Assembly: GCA_017305135.1 (NCBI GenBank)
Contig: JAFKNA010000006.1
Coordinates: 62,001 to 126,000 of the forward strand
Origin: Lysobacterales bacterium
Lineage (GTDB): Bacteria > Pseudomonadota > Gammaproteobacteria > Xanthomonadales > Rhodanobacteraceae
DNA: 64,000 bases
Direction of reading: 5' to 3'
The position numbers and the translations under genes are program-made. Below the pieces are notes generated by a model. The model saw only the letters and a program-made list of their open reading frames with translations, did no database searches and had not been told where the DNA came from. Positions 1 through 8,779 of the stretch are shown here, piece by piece (positions within the stretch are counted from its first letter, which is position 1; every line of letters begins with the position of its first letter).

Positions 1-1
1 G

Positions 2-817
2 GTGATTCCCACCGGCAATTTCACGATGGGCTCGCCGGCCGACGAGGAGGGCCATTCCGAGCACGAGGAGCCGCAGCGGCGGGTCGCCATCGAGGTCGGC
101 TTCGCGCTTGGCCAGAGCGAGGTCACGGTGGGTGAGTTCCGCGAGTTCGTGAACGTCACCGGCTACACCAGCGATGCGGAGAAGCTGGGCGGCAGCGCGA
201 TCTACGACGAGAGCACCGGCCGCATCGTGGAGCGGCGCGGCATGACCTGGCGCAACGACTACAGCGGCGGCCGCGCGCGCGACAACCTGCCGGTGATCAA
301 CGTGTCGTGGAACGATGCCATCGCCTACCTCGGCTGGCTCAGCCAGCACACCGGCAAACCTTACCGCCTGCCGAGCGAAGCCGAGTACGAATACGCGCTG
401 CGTGCGGGCACCGGCACGCGCTATCCGTGGGGGTCCGGCGACCCGGGAAAGGTGGTCGGCAACTTCACCGGCGACGGCGACCGTTCGCCGTCCCGGCGCA
501 GCTGGAGCATCGCCTTCCCGCATTACAGCGACGGCTACTGGGGGCCGGCGCCGGTGAAGAGCTTCCCCGCCAACCCGTTCGGCCTCTACGACATGGACGG
601 CAACGTCTCCGAATGGGTGCAGGACTGCTGGCACGACAACTACATCCGCGCGCCGCGCGAGAGCACGGCCTGGGTCAACCCGGGCTGCCGCCAGCACGTG
701 GTGCGCGGCGGCTCCTGGGGCAGCGATCCGCTGCAGGTGCGCTCGGCGTTCCGCCTGCCTGCCGCCGCCGACACGCGCAGCGCGCGCGTCGGTTTCCGCG
801 TCGCCCGCGATCTCTAG
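2..817 (+). CDS. FGE-sulfatase (SUMF1-like) domain protein, 5' end cut by window edge
   Basis: Formylglycine-generating-enzyme-like fold, the domain shared by FGE, EgtB and many bacterial surface or regulatory proteins. The reading frame is open to base 2 and begins inside the domain (TGNFTMGSP, then EVTVGEFREFV), so the true start is probably outside the window. Domain hallmarks are visible: PVINVSWNDAIAYLGWLS, the YRLPSEAEYEYALRAGTGTRYPWG type core (seen as RLPSEAEYEY), GLYDMDGNVSEWVQD and a terminal VVRGGSW ... RVGFRVARDL. The cysteine pair that catalyses formylglycine formation in true FGE is not seen after RGGSW, so it is probably not a sulfatase-activating enzyme. It lies 260 bp before egtB, which carries the same fold; a role in that pathway is only an inference. 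Confidence 0.8.
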   Translation: MIPTGNFTMGSPADEEGHSEHEEPQRRVAIEVGFALGQSEVTVGEFREFVNVTGYTSDAEKLGGSAIYDESTGRIVERRGMTWRNDYSGGRARDNLPVINVSWNDAIAYLGWLSQHTGKPYRLPSEAEYEYALRAGTGTRYPWGSGDPGKVVGNFTGDGDRSPSRRSWSIAFPHYSDGYWGPAPVKSFPANPFGLYDMDGNVSEWVQDCWHDNYIRAPRESTAWVNPGCRQHVVRGGSWGSDPLQVRSAFRLPAAADTRSARVGFRVARDL

Positions 818-880
818 CACTTCCGACGCCATGCCGTCCGGGTCGCACGCAAGCGCGCCCCTGCACGCCAAGCCGTGTCC

Positions 881-972
881 TGTAGGAGCGCACCCGGGCG
901 CGACCCGCGAAGCGGATCGACCCCCGCAGCATTGATGTAGGAGCGCACCCTGTGCGCGACCCGCGAGGCGGG
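881..972. repeat. Two copies of a REP-like repeat (TGTAGGAGCGCACC type)
   Basis: Two direct copies start at 881 and 936. Each reads TGTAGGAGCGCACCC followed by a GC-rich inverted half (GCGCGACCCGCGA), giving a short imperfect stem-loop. Related units occur in other gaps of this window, near 17322, 39521, 39608, 53576, 53659 and 58056, in both orientations. This is the pattern of REP elements of pseudomonads and xanthomonads. Confidence 0.75.
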
Positions 973-1078
973 ATGGTTTTCCGCAGCGCTTCATCCGGAG
1001 TAAATGCAGCACCAGTGAAGATGATCCATTCGCCCGAGGCCGCTCGACCGGCGCCGCAGCGGAGAGGAGGAGGCCAGC

Positions 1079-2350
1079 TTGCCCGATCACGCCGCCCTTG
1101 AAGTGGTCGCTGCGCGGCCCGCGATCGCGGATTCCCACGCGCAGCATTTCCGCGGCATCCGCGGCACCACCGTGGCGCTCGCCGCGCCGCTCGCGCCCGA
1201 GGACACCGTCGTGCAGTCGATGCCGGAGGCCAGCCCGGCGAAGTGGCACCTTGCGCATACCACCTGGTTCTTCGAGCGGTTCGTGCTCGCGCGTGAGCCT
1301 TCTCATCGCCCGCTGCACGAGGGCTGGGACTTCCTCTTCAACTCCTATTACCAGAGCGTCGGGCCGATGCACGCGCGCCCGCAGCGCGGCCTGCTGAGCC
1401 GGCCGACGCTGGCCGAGGTGCTCGACTACCGCGCGCGCGTCGACACGGCGGTCGAAGCGCGCCTGCAACGGCCGCTGGATGCGGACACCGAAGCCCTGCT
1501 GGTGCTCGGTCTCAATCATGAGCAGCAACACCAGGAACTGCTCCTGACCGATATCAAGCATCTCTTCTCGCTCAATCCCCTCGAACCTGCCTACCGGCCG
1601 TTGCGGCCGCTGCCGCGATCCACGCCGCCGCCGCTCACCTTCATCGCCGGCGCGGACGGGATCGTGGAGATCGGCCACGCCGGCGCCGGCTTCGCCTTCG
1701 ATTGCGAGACCCCGCGCCATCGCGCGCTGCTGCAGCCGCACGCGATGGCGAACCGCTGCGTGAGCAACGGCGAGTTCCTGGAATTCATCCGCGACGGCGG
1801 CTATCGCACCGCCACGCTGTGGCTGTCGGAGGGCTGGGATCGCGTGCAGGGCGAAGGCTGGCGCCATCCGCTGTACGCCGGCGAGGACATGGCTTCGGAA
1901 TTCACCCTCGGTGGGCGCATGGCGATGGATCCGGCGGCGCCGGTGTGCCATCTGAGCTTCTTCGAAGCGGATGCCTTCGCGCGCTGGGCGGGTGCGCGCC
2001 TGCCGACCGAGGCGGAGTGGGAAAGCTTCGCCGCCAGCCGGCCGGTGCGGGGCCATTTCGCCGACGGCGGCGCCCTGCGACCCCGGCCCGCGCCTGCCGG
2101 CGAAGGTCCGCAGCAGCTGTTCGGCGACGTCTGGGAATGGACCGCGAGTCCCTACGTCGCGTACCCCGGCTACCGCCCGCTGCCGGGCGCGGTCGGCGAG
2201 TACAACGGCAAGTTCATGTGCGGCCAGTACGTGCTGCGCGGCGGCTCCTGCGCCACCCCGGCCGGGCATGTCCGCGCCAGCTATCGCAATTTCTGGGCGC
2301 CGGCGACGCGCTGGCAGTTCGCCGGCCTGCGCCTGGCAAGGGACCGCTGA
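1079..2350 (+). CDS. egtB: Ergothioneine biosynthesis protein EgtB (sulfoxide synthase)
   Basis: Non-haem iron enzyme joining hercynine to a thiol (gamma-glutamylcysteine or cysteine) with oxygen, forming the sulfoxide precursor of ergothioneine. The 423-residue protein has an N-terminal DinB-like helical domain with candidate iron ligands in WHLAH (57-60) and NHEQQHQE (147 and 151), and a C-terminal FGE-sulfatase domain (about 180-420) with RLPTEAEWE, FGDVWEWTASPY and VLRGGSC. The start is TTG at 1079, chosen because a strong purine-rich ribosome site (GGAGAGGAGGAGG, 1061-1073) lies just upstream. It overlaps egtD by one base (TGATG). EgtA, EgtC and EgtE genes are not seen nearby, so thiol activation and sulfoxide cleavage must be encoded elsewhere. 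Confidence 0.95.
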   Translation: MPDHAALEVVAARPAIADSHAQHFRGIRGTTVALAAPLAPEDTVVQSMPEASPAKWHLAHTTWFFERFVLAREPSHRPLHEGWDFLFNSYYQSVGPMHARPQRGLLSRPTLAEVLDYRARVDTAVEARLQRPLDADTEALLVLGLNHEQQHQELLLTDIKHLFSLNPLEPAYRPLRPLPRSTPPPLTFIAGADGIVEIGHAGAGFAFDCETPRHRALLQPHAMANRCVSNGEFLEFIRDGGYRTATLWLSEGWDRVQGEGWRHPLYAGEDMASEFTLGGRMAMDPAAPVCHLSFFEADAFARWAGARLPTEAEWESFAASRPVRGHFADGGALRPRPAPAGEGPQQLFGDVWEWTASPYVAYPGYRPLPGAVGEYNGKFMCGQYVLRGGSCATPAGHVRASYRNFWAPATRWQFAGLRLARDR

Positions 2351-3324
2351 TGGCAACGCCGATGCCGCTTTCCGGACTGCAGCCGGCCGATCCCGCGTCC
2401 ATGTTTGCCGCCGACGTGGCGGGCGGACTGGCGCATCGTCCCAAGCGCATCCCGTCCAAGTACTTCTACGACGCGAGGGGCTCGGCGCTGTTCGAGGACA
2501 TCTGCGCGCAGCCCGAGTATTACCTGACCCGCACCGAGCTTTCGATCCTCGCCCGGCATGCGCCGGACATCGCGGCGCGGGTGGGCGCGCGGGCGATGGT
2601 GGTCGAATACGGCAGCGGCAGCGGCCTCAAGACGCGCCGGCTGCTCGCCGCCCTGGAAGAGCCCGTCGCCTACGTGCCGGTGGAGATCTCGCCGGCCGCG
2701 CTGGAGGCCACGACGGCCGCGCTGGCGGAGGAATTTCCAAGCCTCGAACTCCTGCCGCTGTGCGCGGATTTCACCACCCGGCTGGCACTCCCCGAACCGA
2801 GCCGCCCGGCCGCGCACCGGCTGGTGTTCTTCCCCGGCTCCACGCTGGGCAACTTCGATCTCGCCGACGCGGCGCGCCTGCTCGCCGGCATGCGCGCGGA
2901 CATGGGCACCGGCGGCATGGCCGTGGTCGGCATCGATCTGGTCAAGGATCCGGCGTTGCTCGAAGCCGCGTACAACGACGCCGCCGGCGTGACCGCGGCC
3001 TTCACGCTCAACCTGCTCGAGCGCATCAACCGCGAGCTCGAGGGCAACTTCGACCTGCGGCTGTTCGAACACCGCGCGCGCTACAACCCGCTCGCGCAGC
3101 GCATCGAGACGCACATCGTCAGCCTTGCCGACCAGCTGGTGCGGGTGGCCGGCACGCCGGTGCGCTTCGAGGAAGGCGAGGCGATGCTGGTCGAATACAG
3201 CTACAAGTACACGCTGGCCGGCTTCTCGCGCATGGCCGCGGCGGCGGGGCTGCGCCTGGCCGAGGCCTTCACCGATGCCGACGGACGCTTCGCCGTCGTT
3301 CTGCTCGAGCGCGGCCAAGGGTAA
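2350..3324 (+). CDS. egtD: L-histidine N-alpha-methyltransferase EgtD
   Basis: Trimethylates histidine to hercynine using S-adenosylmethionine, the first committed step of ergothioneine synthesis. At 324 residues it has the usual EgtD length. Visible hallmarks are SKYFYDARGSALFEDI near residue 36, PEYYLTRTE, the SAM-binding glycine loop EYGSGSG (86-92), FFPGSTLGNF and the C-terminal VEYSYKYTLAGFSRMA. It is translationally coupled to egtB through a TGATG junction, so the two form an operon that makes the hercynyl sulfoxide. The small domain that contacts histidine follows the SAM loop, as expected. Confidence 0.95.
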   Translation: MATPMPLSGLQPADPASMFAADVAGGLAHRPKRIPSKYFYDARGSALFEDICAQPEYYLTRTELSILARHAPDIAARVGARAMVVEYGSGSGLKTRRLLAALEEPVAYVPVEISPAALEATTAALAEEFPSLELLPLCADFTTRLALPEPSRPAAHRLVFFPGSTLGNFDLADAARLLAGMRADMGTGGMAVVGIDLVKDPALLEAAYNDAAGVTAAFTLNLLERINRELEGNFDLRLFEHRARYNPLAQRIETHIVSLADQLVRVAGTPVRFEEGEAMLVEYSYKYTLAGFSRMAAAAGLRLAEAFTDADGRFAVVLLERGQG

Positions 3325-3375
3325 GCCGGCGCACGCTGCCGCAGCGCGCCATCGCCCTCCCTTCGGGATCGATCC

Positions 3376-5100
3376 ATGCTCACCCTGATCCTCGCCTGGC
3401 TCGGTGGCCTGCTGACCATCGCCAGCCCCTGCATCCTGCCGGTGCTGCCGTTCGTGCTGGCGCGCTCCAGGCAGCCCTTCGCCCGCAGCGGGTTGCCGAT
3501 GCTGCTCGGCCTCGCGCTCAGCTTCACGGTGCTGGCCAGCCTCGCCGCGGCGGGCGCGGGCTGGATCGTCCGGGCCAACCAGTACGGGCGCCTGCTCGCC
3601 CTCGCCGGGCTTGCGCTGTTCGGCCTTGCATTGCTGTTTCCGTCGCTGGCCGGCGTCTTCTCGCGCCCCTTCGTCGCGGCCGGGAACCGCTGGCTGCCGC
3701 ACGACCCGAGCCGACAGGGCGGGATCGGGTCGGCCGTCGCCCTCGGCATCGCCACCGGCCTGCTGTGGACACCCTGCGCCGGGCCGATCCTCGGCCTCAT
3801 CCTCACCGCCGCCGCGCTCAACGGCCCCGGCGTCGGCACCAGCCTGCTGCTGTTGACATTTGCCGTCGGCGCGGCCACGGCTTTGGCGGTGCTGCGCCTC
3901 GCCGGCGGCGCCGTCGCCAGCGCAGCGCGGCGTCGCCCCGCACTGCTCGAGGGCTTGCGCCGCGGCCTGGGCGTGGCCGCGCTGGTCGCCGTCATGGCGG
4001 CGGCGCTGGGCCTGGACAGCGGCATCCTCGCGCGCTGGTCGCTGGCCTCCAGCGGCGGCCTGGAGCAGCGCCTGGTCGGGCAGCTGGCTCCCGCGGCCGC
4101 GCCGCGCCGATCATCCGAATCCCGCACCGGCACCCTGCCCGATGAAGGGCCGATGCCTTCGCTCGCCGGCGCCAGCGGCTGGCTCAACAGCCCGCCGCTG
4201 GATGCGGCCGCCCTGCGCGGCAAGGTGGTGCTGGTCGACTTCTGGACCTATTCCTGCATCAACTGCCTGCGCGCGCTGCCCTACGTGCGCGCCTGGACGG
4301 AACGCTACGCCGACCACGGCCTGGTCGTGATCGGGGTGCACACGCCGGAGTTCGCCTTCGAGAAGGACCCCGCCAACGTGGCGGCGGCGGTGAGGCGCCT
4401 CGGCATCGATTACCCGGTCGCGCTGGACGCCGATTACGCCATCTGGCGCGCCTTCGGCAACCAGTACTGGCCGGCGCACTATTTCGTCGACGCGCGCGGG
4501 CGCATCCGCCACCACCACTTCGGCGAAGGCGACTACGCGGCCAGCGAGGACGTCATCCGCCGCCTGCTCGCGGAAGCGGGCCGGCAGGATCTGCCTGCCG
4601 GCCGCGCCGAGCCGCGCCCGCGAGGCATCGGCGTGCAGGCCCTGTTCGCGGCGGGCACCTCGCCCGAGACCTACCTCGGCTACGCGCGGGCATCCGGCTT
4701 TGCGGATGGCGCGCTGGTGCGCGGGCGCCCAAATGACTACGCACCGGCAGCGGCGCTAGCCGCCGACCAGTGGACGCTGTCCGGCCGCTGGACGGTGCAG
4801 GCGGAATACGCCGCCCTCGACCAAGCCGGCGGTCGCATCCGCTTCCGCTTCGGTGGGCGCGACCTCAACCTCGTGCTCGGGCCGGGCGCCGACGACCGCC
4901 CGGTGCGTTTCCGCGTGCGCATCGACGGCAAGGCTCCCGCCGCCGACCACGGGCTCGACGTCGATGCGGCCGGCGCGGGCGTGGTGCGCGAGCAGCGGCT
5001 CTATCAGCTGATCCGCCGCGATGGGGACACGGCGCCAGCCACCTTCGAGATCGAGTTCCTGGACGCGGGCGTGAGGGCGTACGCGTTCACGTTCGGCTGA
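3376..5100 (+). CDS. DipZ-like protein: CcdA membrane domain fused to a thioredoxin domain
   Basis: Likely passes electrons from cytoplasmic thioredoxin across the inner membrane to a periplasmic thioredoxin-like domain. The 574-residue protein has a CcdA/DsbD-type membrane region (about 1-215) with the paired cysteines in IASPC (19) and WTPC (134). A TlpA-like thioredoxin domain follows (about 260-410) with active site CINC (294-297) after VVLVDFWTYS. The last 150 residues are a beta-rich carbohydrate-binding-like domain (GRIRFRFGGRDLNLVLG) typical of DipZ. It starts 51 bp after egtD and shares its strand, so thiol redox and ergothioneine genes may be expressed together; that functional link is an inference. 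Confidence 0.9.
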   Translation: MLTLILAWLGGLLTIASPCILPVLPFVLARSRQPFARSGLPMLLGLALSFTVLASLAAAGAGWIVRANQYGRLLALAGLALFGLALLFPSLAGVFSRPFVAAGNRWLPHDPSRQGGIGSAVALGIATGLLWTPCAGPILGLILTAAALNGPGVGTSLLLLTFAVGAATALAVLRLAGGAVASAARRRPALLEGLRRGLGVAALVAVMAAALGLDSGILARWSLASSGGLEQRLVGQLAPAAAPRRSSESRTGTLPDEGPMPSLAGASGWLNSPPLDAAALRGKVVLVDFWTYSCINCLRALPYVRAWTERYADHGLVVIGVHTPEFAFEKDPANVAAAVRRLGIDYPVALDADYAIWRAFGNQYWPAHYFVDARGRIRHHHFGEGDYAASEDVIRRLLAEAGRQDLPAGRAEPRPRGIGVQALFAAGTSPETYLGYARASGFADGALVRGRPNDYAPAAALAADQWTLSGRWTVQAEYAALDQAGGRIRFRFGGRDLNLVLGPGADDRPVRFRVRIDGKAPAADHGLDVDAAGAGVVREQRLYQLIRRDGDTAPATFEIEFLDAGVRAYAFTFG

Positions 5101-5110
5101 GCGGAACATG

Positions 5111-5139
5111 AAAAACGCCCCGCGAGGGGGCGTTTTTTT
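5111..5139. terminator. Bidirectional intrinsic terminator between dipZ and tRNA-Ser
   Basis: A seven-pair GC stem (ACGCCCC / GGGGCGT) with loop GCGAG is flanked by five A and seven T residues. It can end the dipZ transcript on the plus strand and the tRNA-Ser transcript on the minus strand. Confidence 0.9.
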
Positions 5140-5140
5140 G

Positions 5141-5232
<92 letters not shown>

Positions 5233-5244
5233 GGTGGGCCGCGC

Positions 5245-5273
5245 ATGATACGGGGCGGCGGGGCGCGAGACAA
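5245..5273 (-). promoter_or_regulatory. Sigma70-type promoter of tRNA-Ser(CGA)
   Basis: Read on the minus strand: TTGTCT, a 17-base spacer, then TATCAT, placed 12 bases before the mature tRNA 5' end. Hexamers and spacing match the housekeeping consensus well. Confidence 0.7.
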
Positions 5274-5346
5274 GCCAGCCGGGCCGGCAGGTATACTGCG
5301 CCGCCGCGCCCGGGTCGGGCGCGTGCAGCAGCATGGAGACAGGTGC

Positions 5347-5739
5347 ATGAACCAGCCCCGCGTGCCGGTTTCTCACGGCGAGCTGATCGACAAGATCACC
5401 ATCCTCGAGATCAAGGCCGAGCGCATCGGTGATGCCGGCAAGCGCGCCAATGTGCAGACGGAGCTGGATCTCCTCAACCAGGAGTGGGCGGGAAACGAGG
5501 CTTCGCATGCCGACATCTCGAGTGAACGGCGGCAACTCCGCAAGGTGAATGAGGCCTTGTGGGAAATCGAGGACTGCATCCGCTTGAAGGAGAAATCCCG
5601 CAGCTTCGATGCCGAGTTCATCGAACTGGCGCGTTCGGTCTATGTCCGCAACGACGAGCGCGCGGCGCTGAAACGCGCCATCAACGAGAAGCTCGGCTCG
5701 ACACTGGTCGAAGAGAAGTCCTACCAGGATTACCGCTGA
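5347..5739 (+). CDS. DUF6165 family protein
   Basis: A 130-residue, charged, mostly helical cytoplasmic protein (SHGELIDKITILEIKAERI, then LWEIEDCIRLKEKSRSFD) of the DUF6165 family; no enzymatic motif is visible and I assign no function. Homologues are often found next to lipopolysaccharide-core genes, which fits the glycosyltransferase and Kdo kinase immediately downstream. I chose the ATG at 5347, preceded by GGAGACAGG, over an upstream in-frame start at 5245 because the extra stretch overlaps the tRNA promoter and does not look coding. Confidence 0.8.
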   Translation: MNQPRVPVSHGELIDKITILEIKAERIGDAGKRANVQTELDLLNQEWAGNEASHADISSERRQLRKVNEALWEIEDCIRLKEKSRSFDAEFIELARSVYVRNDERAALKRAINEKLGSTLVEEKSYQDYR

Positions 5740-5848
5740 GGAGCCGGGGAGCCGCCGCGAACGCCGCGCGGCAGCCTGGTCGCGTGGACTTTCCCGGCGG
5801 GTGCCGCCGGGTGGATTCTTGCCGGGAACGGCCGAGCCCCAGCTCGGC

Positions 5849-7000
5849 CTACACGGGCCTGGGCCTCTCAGGAACGACGCTCCGCGCGCCTGCTGGATGG
5901 GCCAGCTTTTGTTGGCGGGGCGGTGCCACCCGCGGCAACGATCCTCGCGCCGCGTCGAACGCCTCAAGCCGCTCGACCACGTCATCCACGCCGATGAGAT
6001 CCATCACGCCGCGGTGTTCGAGCTTGGTACCCCAGGGCAGGGCGTCGGCGGGTTTCTTGCGGTACTTGTGCGCGGCGGCATCGTAGCGGTCGACGCACCA
6101 TTGGCGGTCCGAGTAGGGCCCGGAGCGCGCCGGATTGCTCGCCGCGTGCAAGCCGAGCACCGGCGTGCCGACGGCGTTGGCCATGTGCATCGGGCCGGAG
6201 TCCGGCGCCAGCACCAGGTCGGCGCGTTCGAGCAGGGCGAGGAGTTCCTTCAGCGTGTCCTTGCCGATGAGGTCGAGCGGCGAACTCTTCATGTGGGCGA
6301 GGATGGCGTCGCCGAACTCGCGCTCGAACGCGCTCGGCCCGCCGCAGAGGATCACCTGCCAGCCGAGGCCAAGTGCCGCGTGGTCCATCACCGCCGCGTA
6401 GCGTTCCGGAGCCCAGTTGCGCAGGCGGTGGCTGGATACGGGGCTCACTACCAGCAGTGGCGCGTTGCCGCGGACGTGGCGGGCGGCGAATTCGCGTGCG
6501 GCGGACGGGATGGGGATGTCCCAGCGCACCCGCGTCTGTTCGAGGCCCAGCGGCTCCAGGAAGCTGCCGAGCGCGTCGAGCACGTGGTCGCCGCGACGCG
6601 CCTTGATGCGGCAGTTGATGAACAGCCCGTGCAGGTCCTTCGAGCGCGCGCGGTCGTAGCCGATGCGCAGCGGCGCCTTGACCGCGAGACTCAGCAGGTT
6701 CGAGCGCAGGGCCACCTGCATGTGCAGCAGGGCATCGAAGCGGCGCCCGGCCAGCTGCTCGCGCACGGCGCGGTAGCCGGCACGCCCCGCGCGCTTGTCG
6801 AAGATGATGAAATCGATCCCCTCGATGTCGCCCACCAGGCGATGTTCGAGCTTGCCGACCAGCCAGGTCAGCCGCGTCTGCGGCCAGCGCGCCTGCAGCG
6901 TGCGCACCAGCGGCACCACGTGCGTGACGTCGCCGATCGCGGAGGTGCGCAGGAGGCACAGCGAGTCCGGCTGGGGGTCGGCGGTCGGGGATTGATCCAT
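5849..7000 (-). CDS. Glycosyltransferase family 9 (heptosyltransferase-like)
   Basis: ADP-heptose:LPS heptosyltransferase family, GT-B fold, acting at the inner face of the inner membrane on the lipopolysaccharide core. The 383-residue protein opens with LCLLRTSAIGDVTHVVPLVRTLQ-type sequence and has the family C-terminal nucleotide-binding signature LVLAPDSGPMHMANAVGTPV followed by GLHAASNPARSGPY. The start is taken as ATG at 7000 (MDQSP); an upstream in-frame ATG at 7075 would add a cysteine- and arginine-rich tail overlapping the divergent kdkA start. Substrate and acceptor cannot be read from sequence, so no waa symbol is given. Confidence 0.88.
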   Translation of the reverse strand: MDQSPTADPQPDSLCLLRTSAIGDVTHVVPLVRTLQARWPQTRLTWLVGKLEHRLVGDIEGIDFIIFDKRAGRAGYRAVREQLAGRRFDALLHMQVALRSNLLSLAVKAPLRIGYDRARSKDLHGLFINCRIKARRGDHVLDALGSFLEPLGLEQTRVRWDIPIPSAAREFAARHVRGNAPLLVVSPVSSHRLRNWAPERYAAVMDHAALGLGWQVILCGGPSAFEREFGDAILAHMKSSPLDLIGKDTLKELLALLERADLVLAPDSGPMHMANAVGTPVLGLHAASNPARSGPYSDRQWCVDRYDAAAHKYRKKPADALPWGTKLEHRGVMDLIGVDDVVERLEAFDAARGSLPRVAPPRQQKLAHPAGARSVVPERPRPV

Positions 7001-7073
7001 GCGGTGCTTGCTACCATGTGTCGGGGGGACGCGACATGAGGGCGCCACGCGCGAACGGCAAGCCGTCAGAGGC

Positions 7074-7823
7074 ATGATCGAGACGCAAGTTCAATCCAGC
7101 GGCGACACCGCCATCGCCTTCGACCGGACAGCCGGCATCGTGCCCGACACGCACTGGTTCGAGCCCGCGCACTGGACGGCGCTCGGGCGGTCGGCCGAGG
7201 CGCCGGGCGGCCGTGGCGGCGTGGCGGTGGTGGAAACCCCGCTCGGCGCCTGCGTGCTGCGGCACTACCGTCGCGGCGGCCTGATGGCGCGCCTCAGCCG
7301 CGATCGCTATCTCTGGACGGGCCTTGCGCGCACGCGCGCGATGCGCGAATTCGAGCTCCTGGCGGAATTGTCCAACCAGGGCCTGCCGGTGCCGGTGCCG
7401 GTGGCGGCGCGCATCGTGCGTGATGGCGCGCGCTACCGCGGCGATCTCCTGACCCGCCGCATCGACGGCTCGCAGACGCTGGCGGCGCTGCTCGACGCCG
7501 GTCGCGCGGACGCCGCCGTGGCCAAACGCATCGGCGCCATGCTGGCGCGCTTCCACGCCGCGCGGGTCTGGCACGCCGACCTCAACGCGCACAACATCCT
7601 GGTCGATGCGGCGGGCGATACCTGGCTGATCGATTTCGACCGCGGCCGCAAGCGTGAGCCGCGGCTCGCCTGGCAGCAGGCCAACCTCGCGCGGCTGCGG
7701 CGCTCCCTGGAAAAGCTGGGCGCCGTGCGTCGCGACGGCTTCGACGGCGGCTTCTGGCATCCGCTGCTGGCGGCCTACCACGATGGGCTGGCGCGGGCGG
7801 AGTCGCCGGAAGCGCGCGCATGA
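7074..7823 (+). CDS. kdkA: 3-deoxy-D-manno-octulosonic acid kinase (KdkA/WaaP-like)
   Basis: Small protein-kinase-fold enzyme expected to phosphorylate the Kdo residue of lipid A-Kdo at the cytoplasmic membrane face. The 249-residue protein shows an N-terminal lobe with VVETPLGACVLRHYRRGG and RAMREFELLAEL, a catalytic loop VWHADLNAHNILVD and the metal-binding LIDFDRGR. It is divergent from the GT9 gene, with 73 bp between the chosen starts, and overlaps the next gene by ATGA. The start at 7074 follows an AGAGG ribosome site; an earlier ATG at 6999 would lie within the GT9 start region. Distinguishing KdkA from other WaaP-like sugar kinases rests on length and neighbours. Confidence 0.88.
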   Translation: MIETQVQSSGDTAIAFDRTAGIVPDTHWFEPAHWTALGRSAEAPGGRGGVAVVETPLGACVLRHYRRGGLMARLSRDRYLWTGLARTRAMREFELLAELSNQGLPVPVPVAARIVRDGARYRGDLLTRRIDGSQTLAALLDAGRADAAVAKRIGAMLARFHAARVWHADLNAHNILVDAAGDTWLIDFDRGRKREPRLAWQQANLARLRRSLEKLGAVRRDGFDGGFWHPLLAAYHDGLARAESPEARA

Positions 7824-8581
7824 ACCCGGTCCTGCGCTTCCTCGGCGTCGGCGGCGCGCAGTCGCCGGAACTCGGCTCGGCCGCGGGCGTGCTGGAACTC
7901 GACGGCCTGCCACGGCTGATGATCGACTGCGGCGCCGAGGCGCTGTCGGCCTACCTCGACCACTACGGCGCGCCGCCGCCGGCGATCTACATCACCCACA
8001 CCCACATGGACCACGTCGGCGGGTTGGAGCGCCTGTTCTACCGCGCCTGGTTCGATCCGGAGTTGCGCGGCACGATCCGCATCTATGCCCATGCGGCGCT
8101 GATCCCGTTCCTGCAATCGCGCGTGGCGGATTACCCGGGCGTGCTGGCCGAGGGCGGCACGGACTTCTGGGAAGCCTTCCGCCTGATCCCGCTCTCGCGC
8201 GGGTTCTGGAGCGATGGGCTCTGGTTCGACGTGTTTCCGACCCGCCACCACGCGCCGATGACCTCGTTCGGGCTGGCCCTTCGCGGCAGCTTCGCCTGGA
8301 CCGGCGACACTCGCCCGATTCCCGAGATGCTGTCCGTCCACGCCGCCAATGGGGAACTGGTCGCGCACGACTGCGGGCTCACCGGCAATCCCTCGCACAC
8401 CGGCCTCGACGATCTCGAACGGGAGTACCCGGCCGAGCTCCGCCAGCGCCTCGTCCTCTATCACTATGCCAGCGAAGCGGACGCCGCGATCATGCGTGCC
8501 CATGGCCTGCGCGTCGCGCGCCGCGGCGACGCCTTCCCGCTCGCCACCCCGCGACTGCCAATGCCGGCCGCGGAGGCATGA
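7820..8581 (+). CDS. MBL fold metallo-hydrolase
   Basis: Metallo-beta-lactamase-fold hydrolase of 253 residues with the zinc-binding THTHMDHVGG motif near residue 60, a second histidine in PTRHHAPM, aspartate in AWTGDTRPIPE and HDCGL, and a late histidine in LVLYHYAS. No tRNA-processing exosite or signal peptide is seen, so it is a cytoplasmic family member of unknown substrate. It overlaps kdkA by four bases (ATGA) and is thus translationally coupled to it. Its exact relation to LPS assembly is unknown. Confidence 0.85.
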   Translation: MNPVLRFLGVGGAQSPELGSAAGVLELDGLPRLMIDCGAEALSAYLDHYGAPPPAIYITHTHMDHVGGLERLFYRAWFDPELRGTIRIYAHAALIPFLQSRVADYPGVLAEGGTDFWEAFRLIPLSRGFWSDGLWFDVFPTRHHAPMTSFGLALRGSFAWTGDTRPIPEMLSVHAANGELVAHDCGLTGNPSHTGLDDLEREYPAELRQRLVLYHYASEADAAIMRAHGLRVARRGDAFPLATPRLPMPAAEA

Positions 8582-8621
8582 ATGGGCGCGCGGGCACCGG
8601 GGCTCTTTTCCTTGAATCAGG

Positions 8622-8650
8622 CATGCCCCGCTTGTATGCTGCGCGCCCCG
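8622..8650 (+). promoter_or_regulatory. Sigma70-type promoter for tRNA-Ser(GGA) and the SRP RNA
   Basis: TTGAAT, a 17-base spacer and TATGCT, ending 31 bases before the tRNA. It probably drives the tRNA and the closely following 4.5S RNA as one transcript. Confidence 0.7.
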
Positions 8651-8681
8651 CCGCATGGCCTCAGTCGGTGCAGCGGTATCC

Positions 8682-8773
8682 GGAGAGGTGTCCGAGTGGT
8701 TGAAGGAGCACGCCTGGAAAGTGTGTAAGCGGGTCAAACCGCTTCGCGGGTTCGAATCCCGCTCTCTCCGCCA
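8682..8773 (+). tRNA. tRNA-Ser(GGA)
   Basis: A 92-nt class II tRNA with encoded CCA. Acceptor GGAGAGG pairs with CTCTCC, the T-loop is GGTTCGAATCC, and the anticodon stem CACGC/GTGTG encloses CTGGAAA, giving anticodon GGA. A long variable arm follows, as in serine tRNAs. Confidence 0.95.
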
Positions 8774-8779
8774 GTTCAT

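Noticed and set aside
2-817. True formylglycine-generating enzyme
   Set aside because: The catalytic cysteine pair expected after RGGS is absent, so only the fold is supported.
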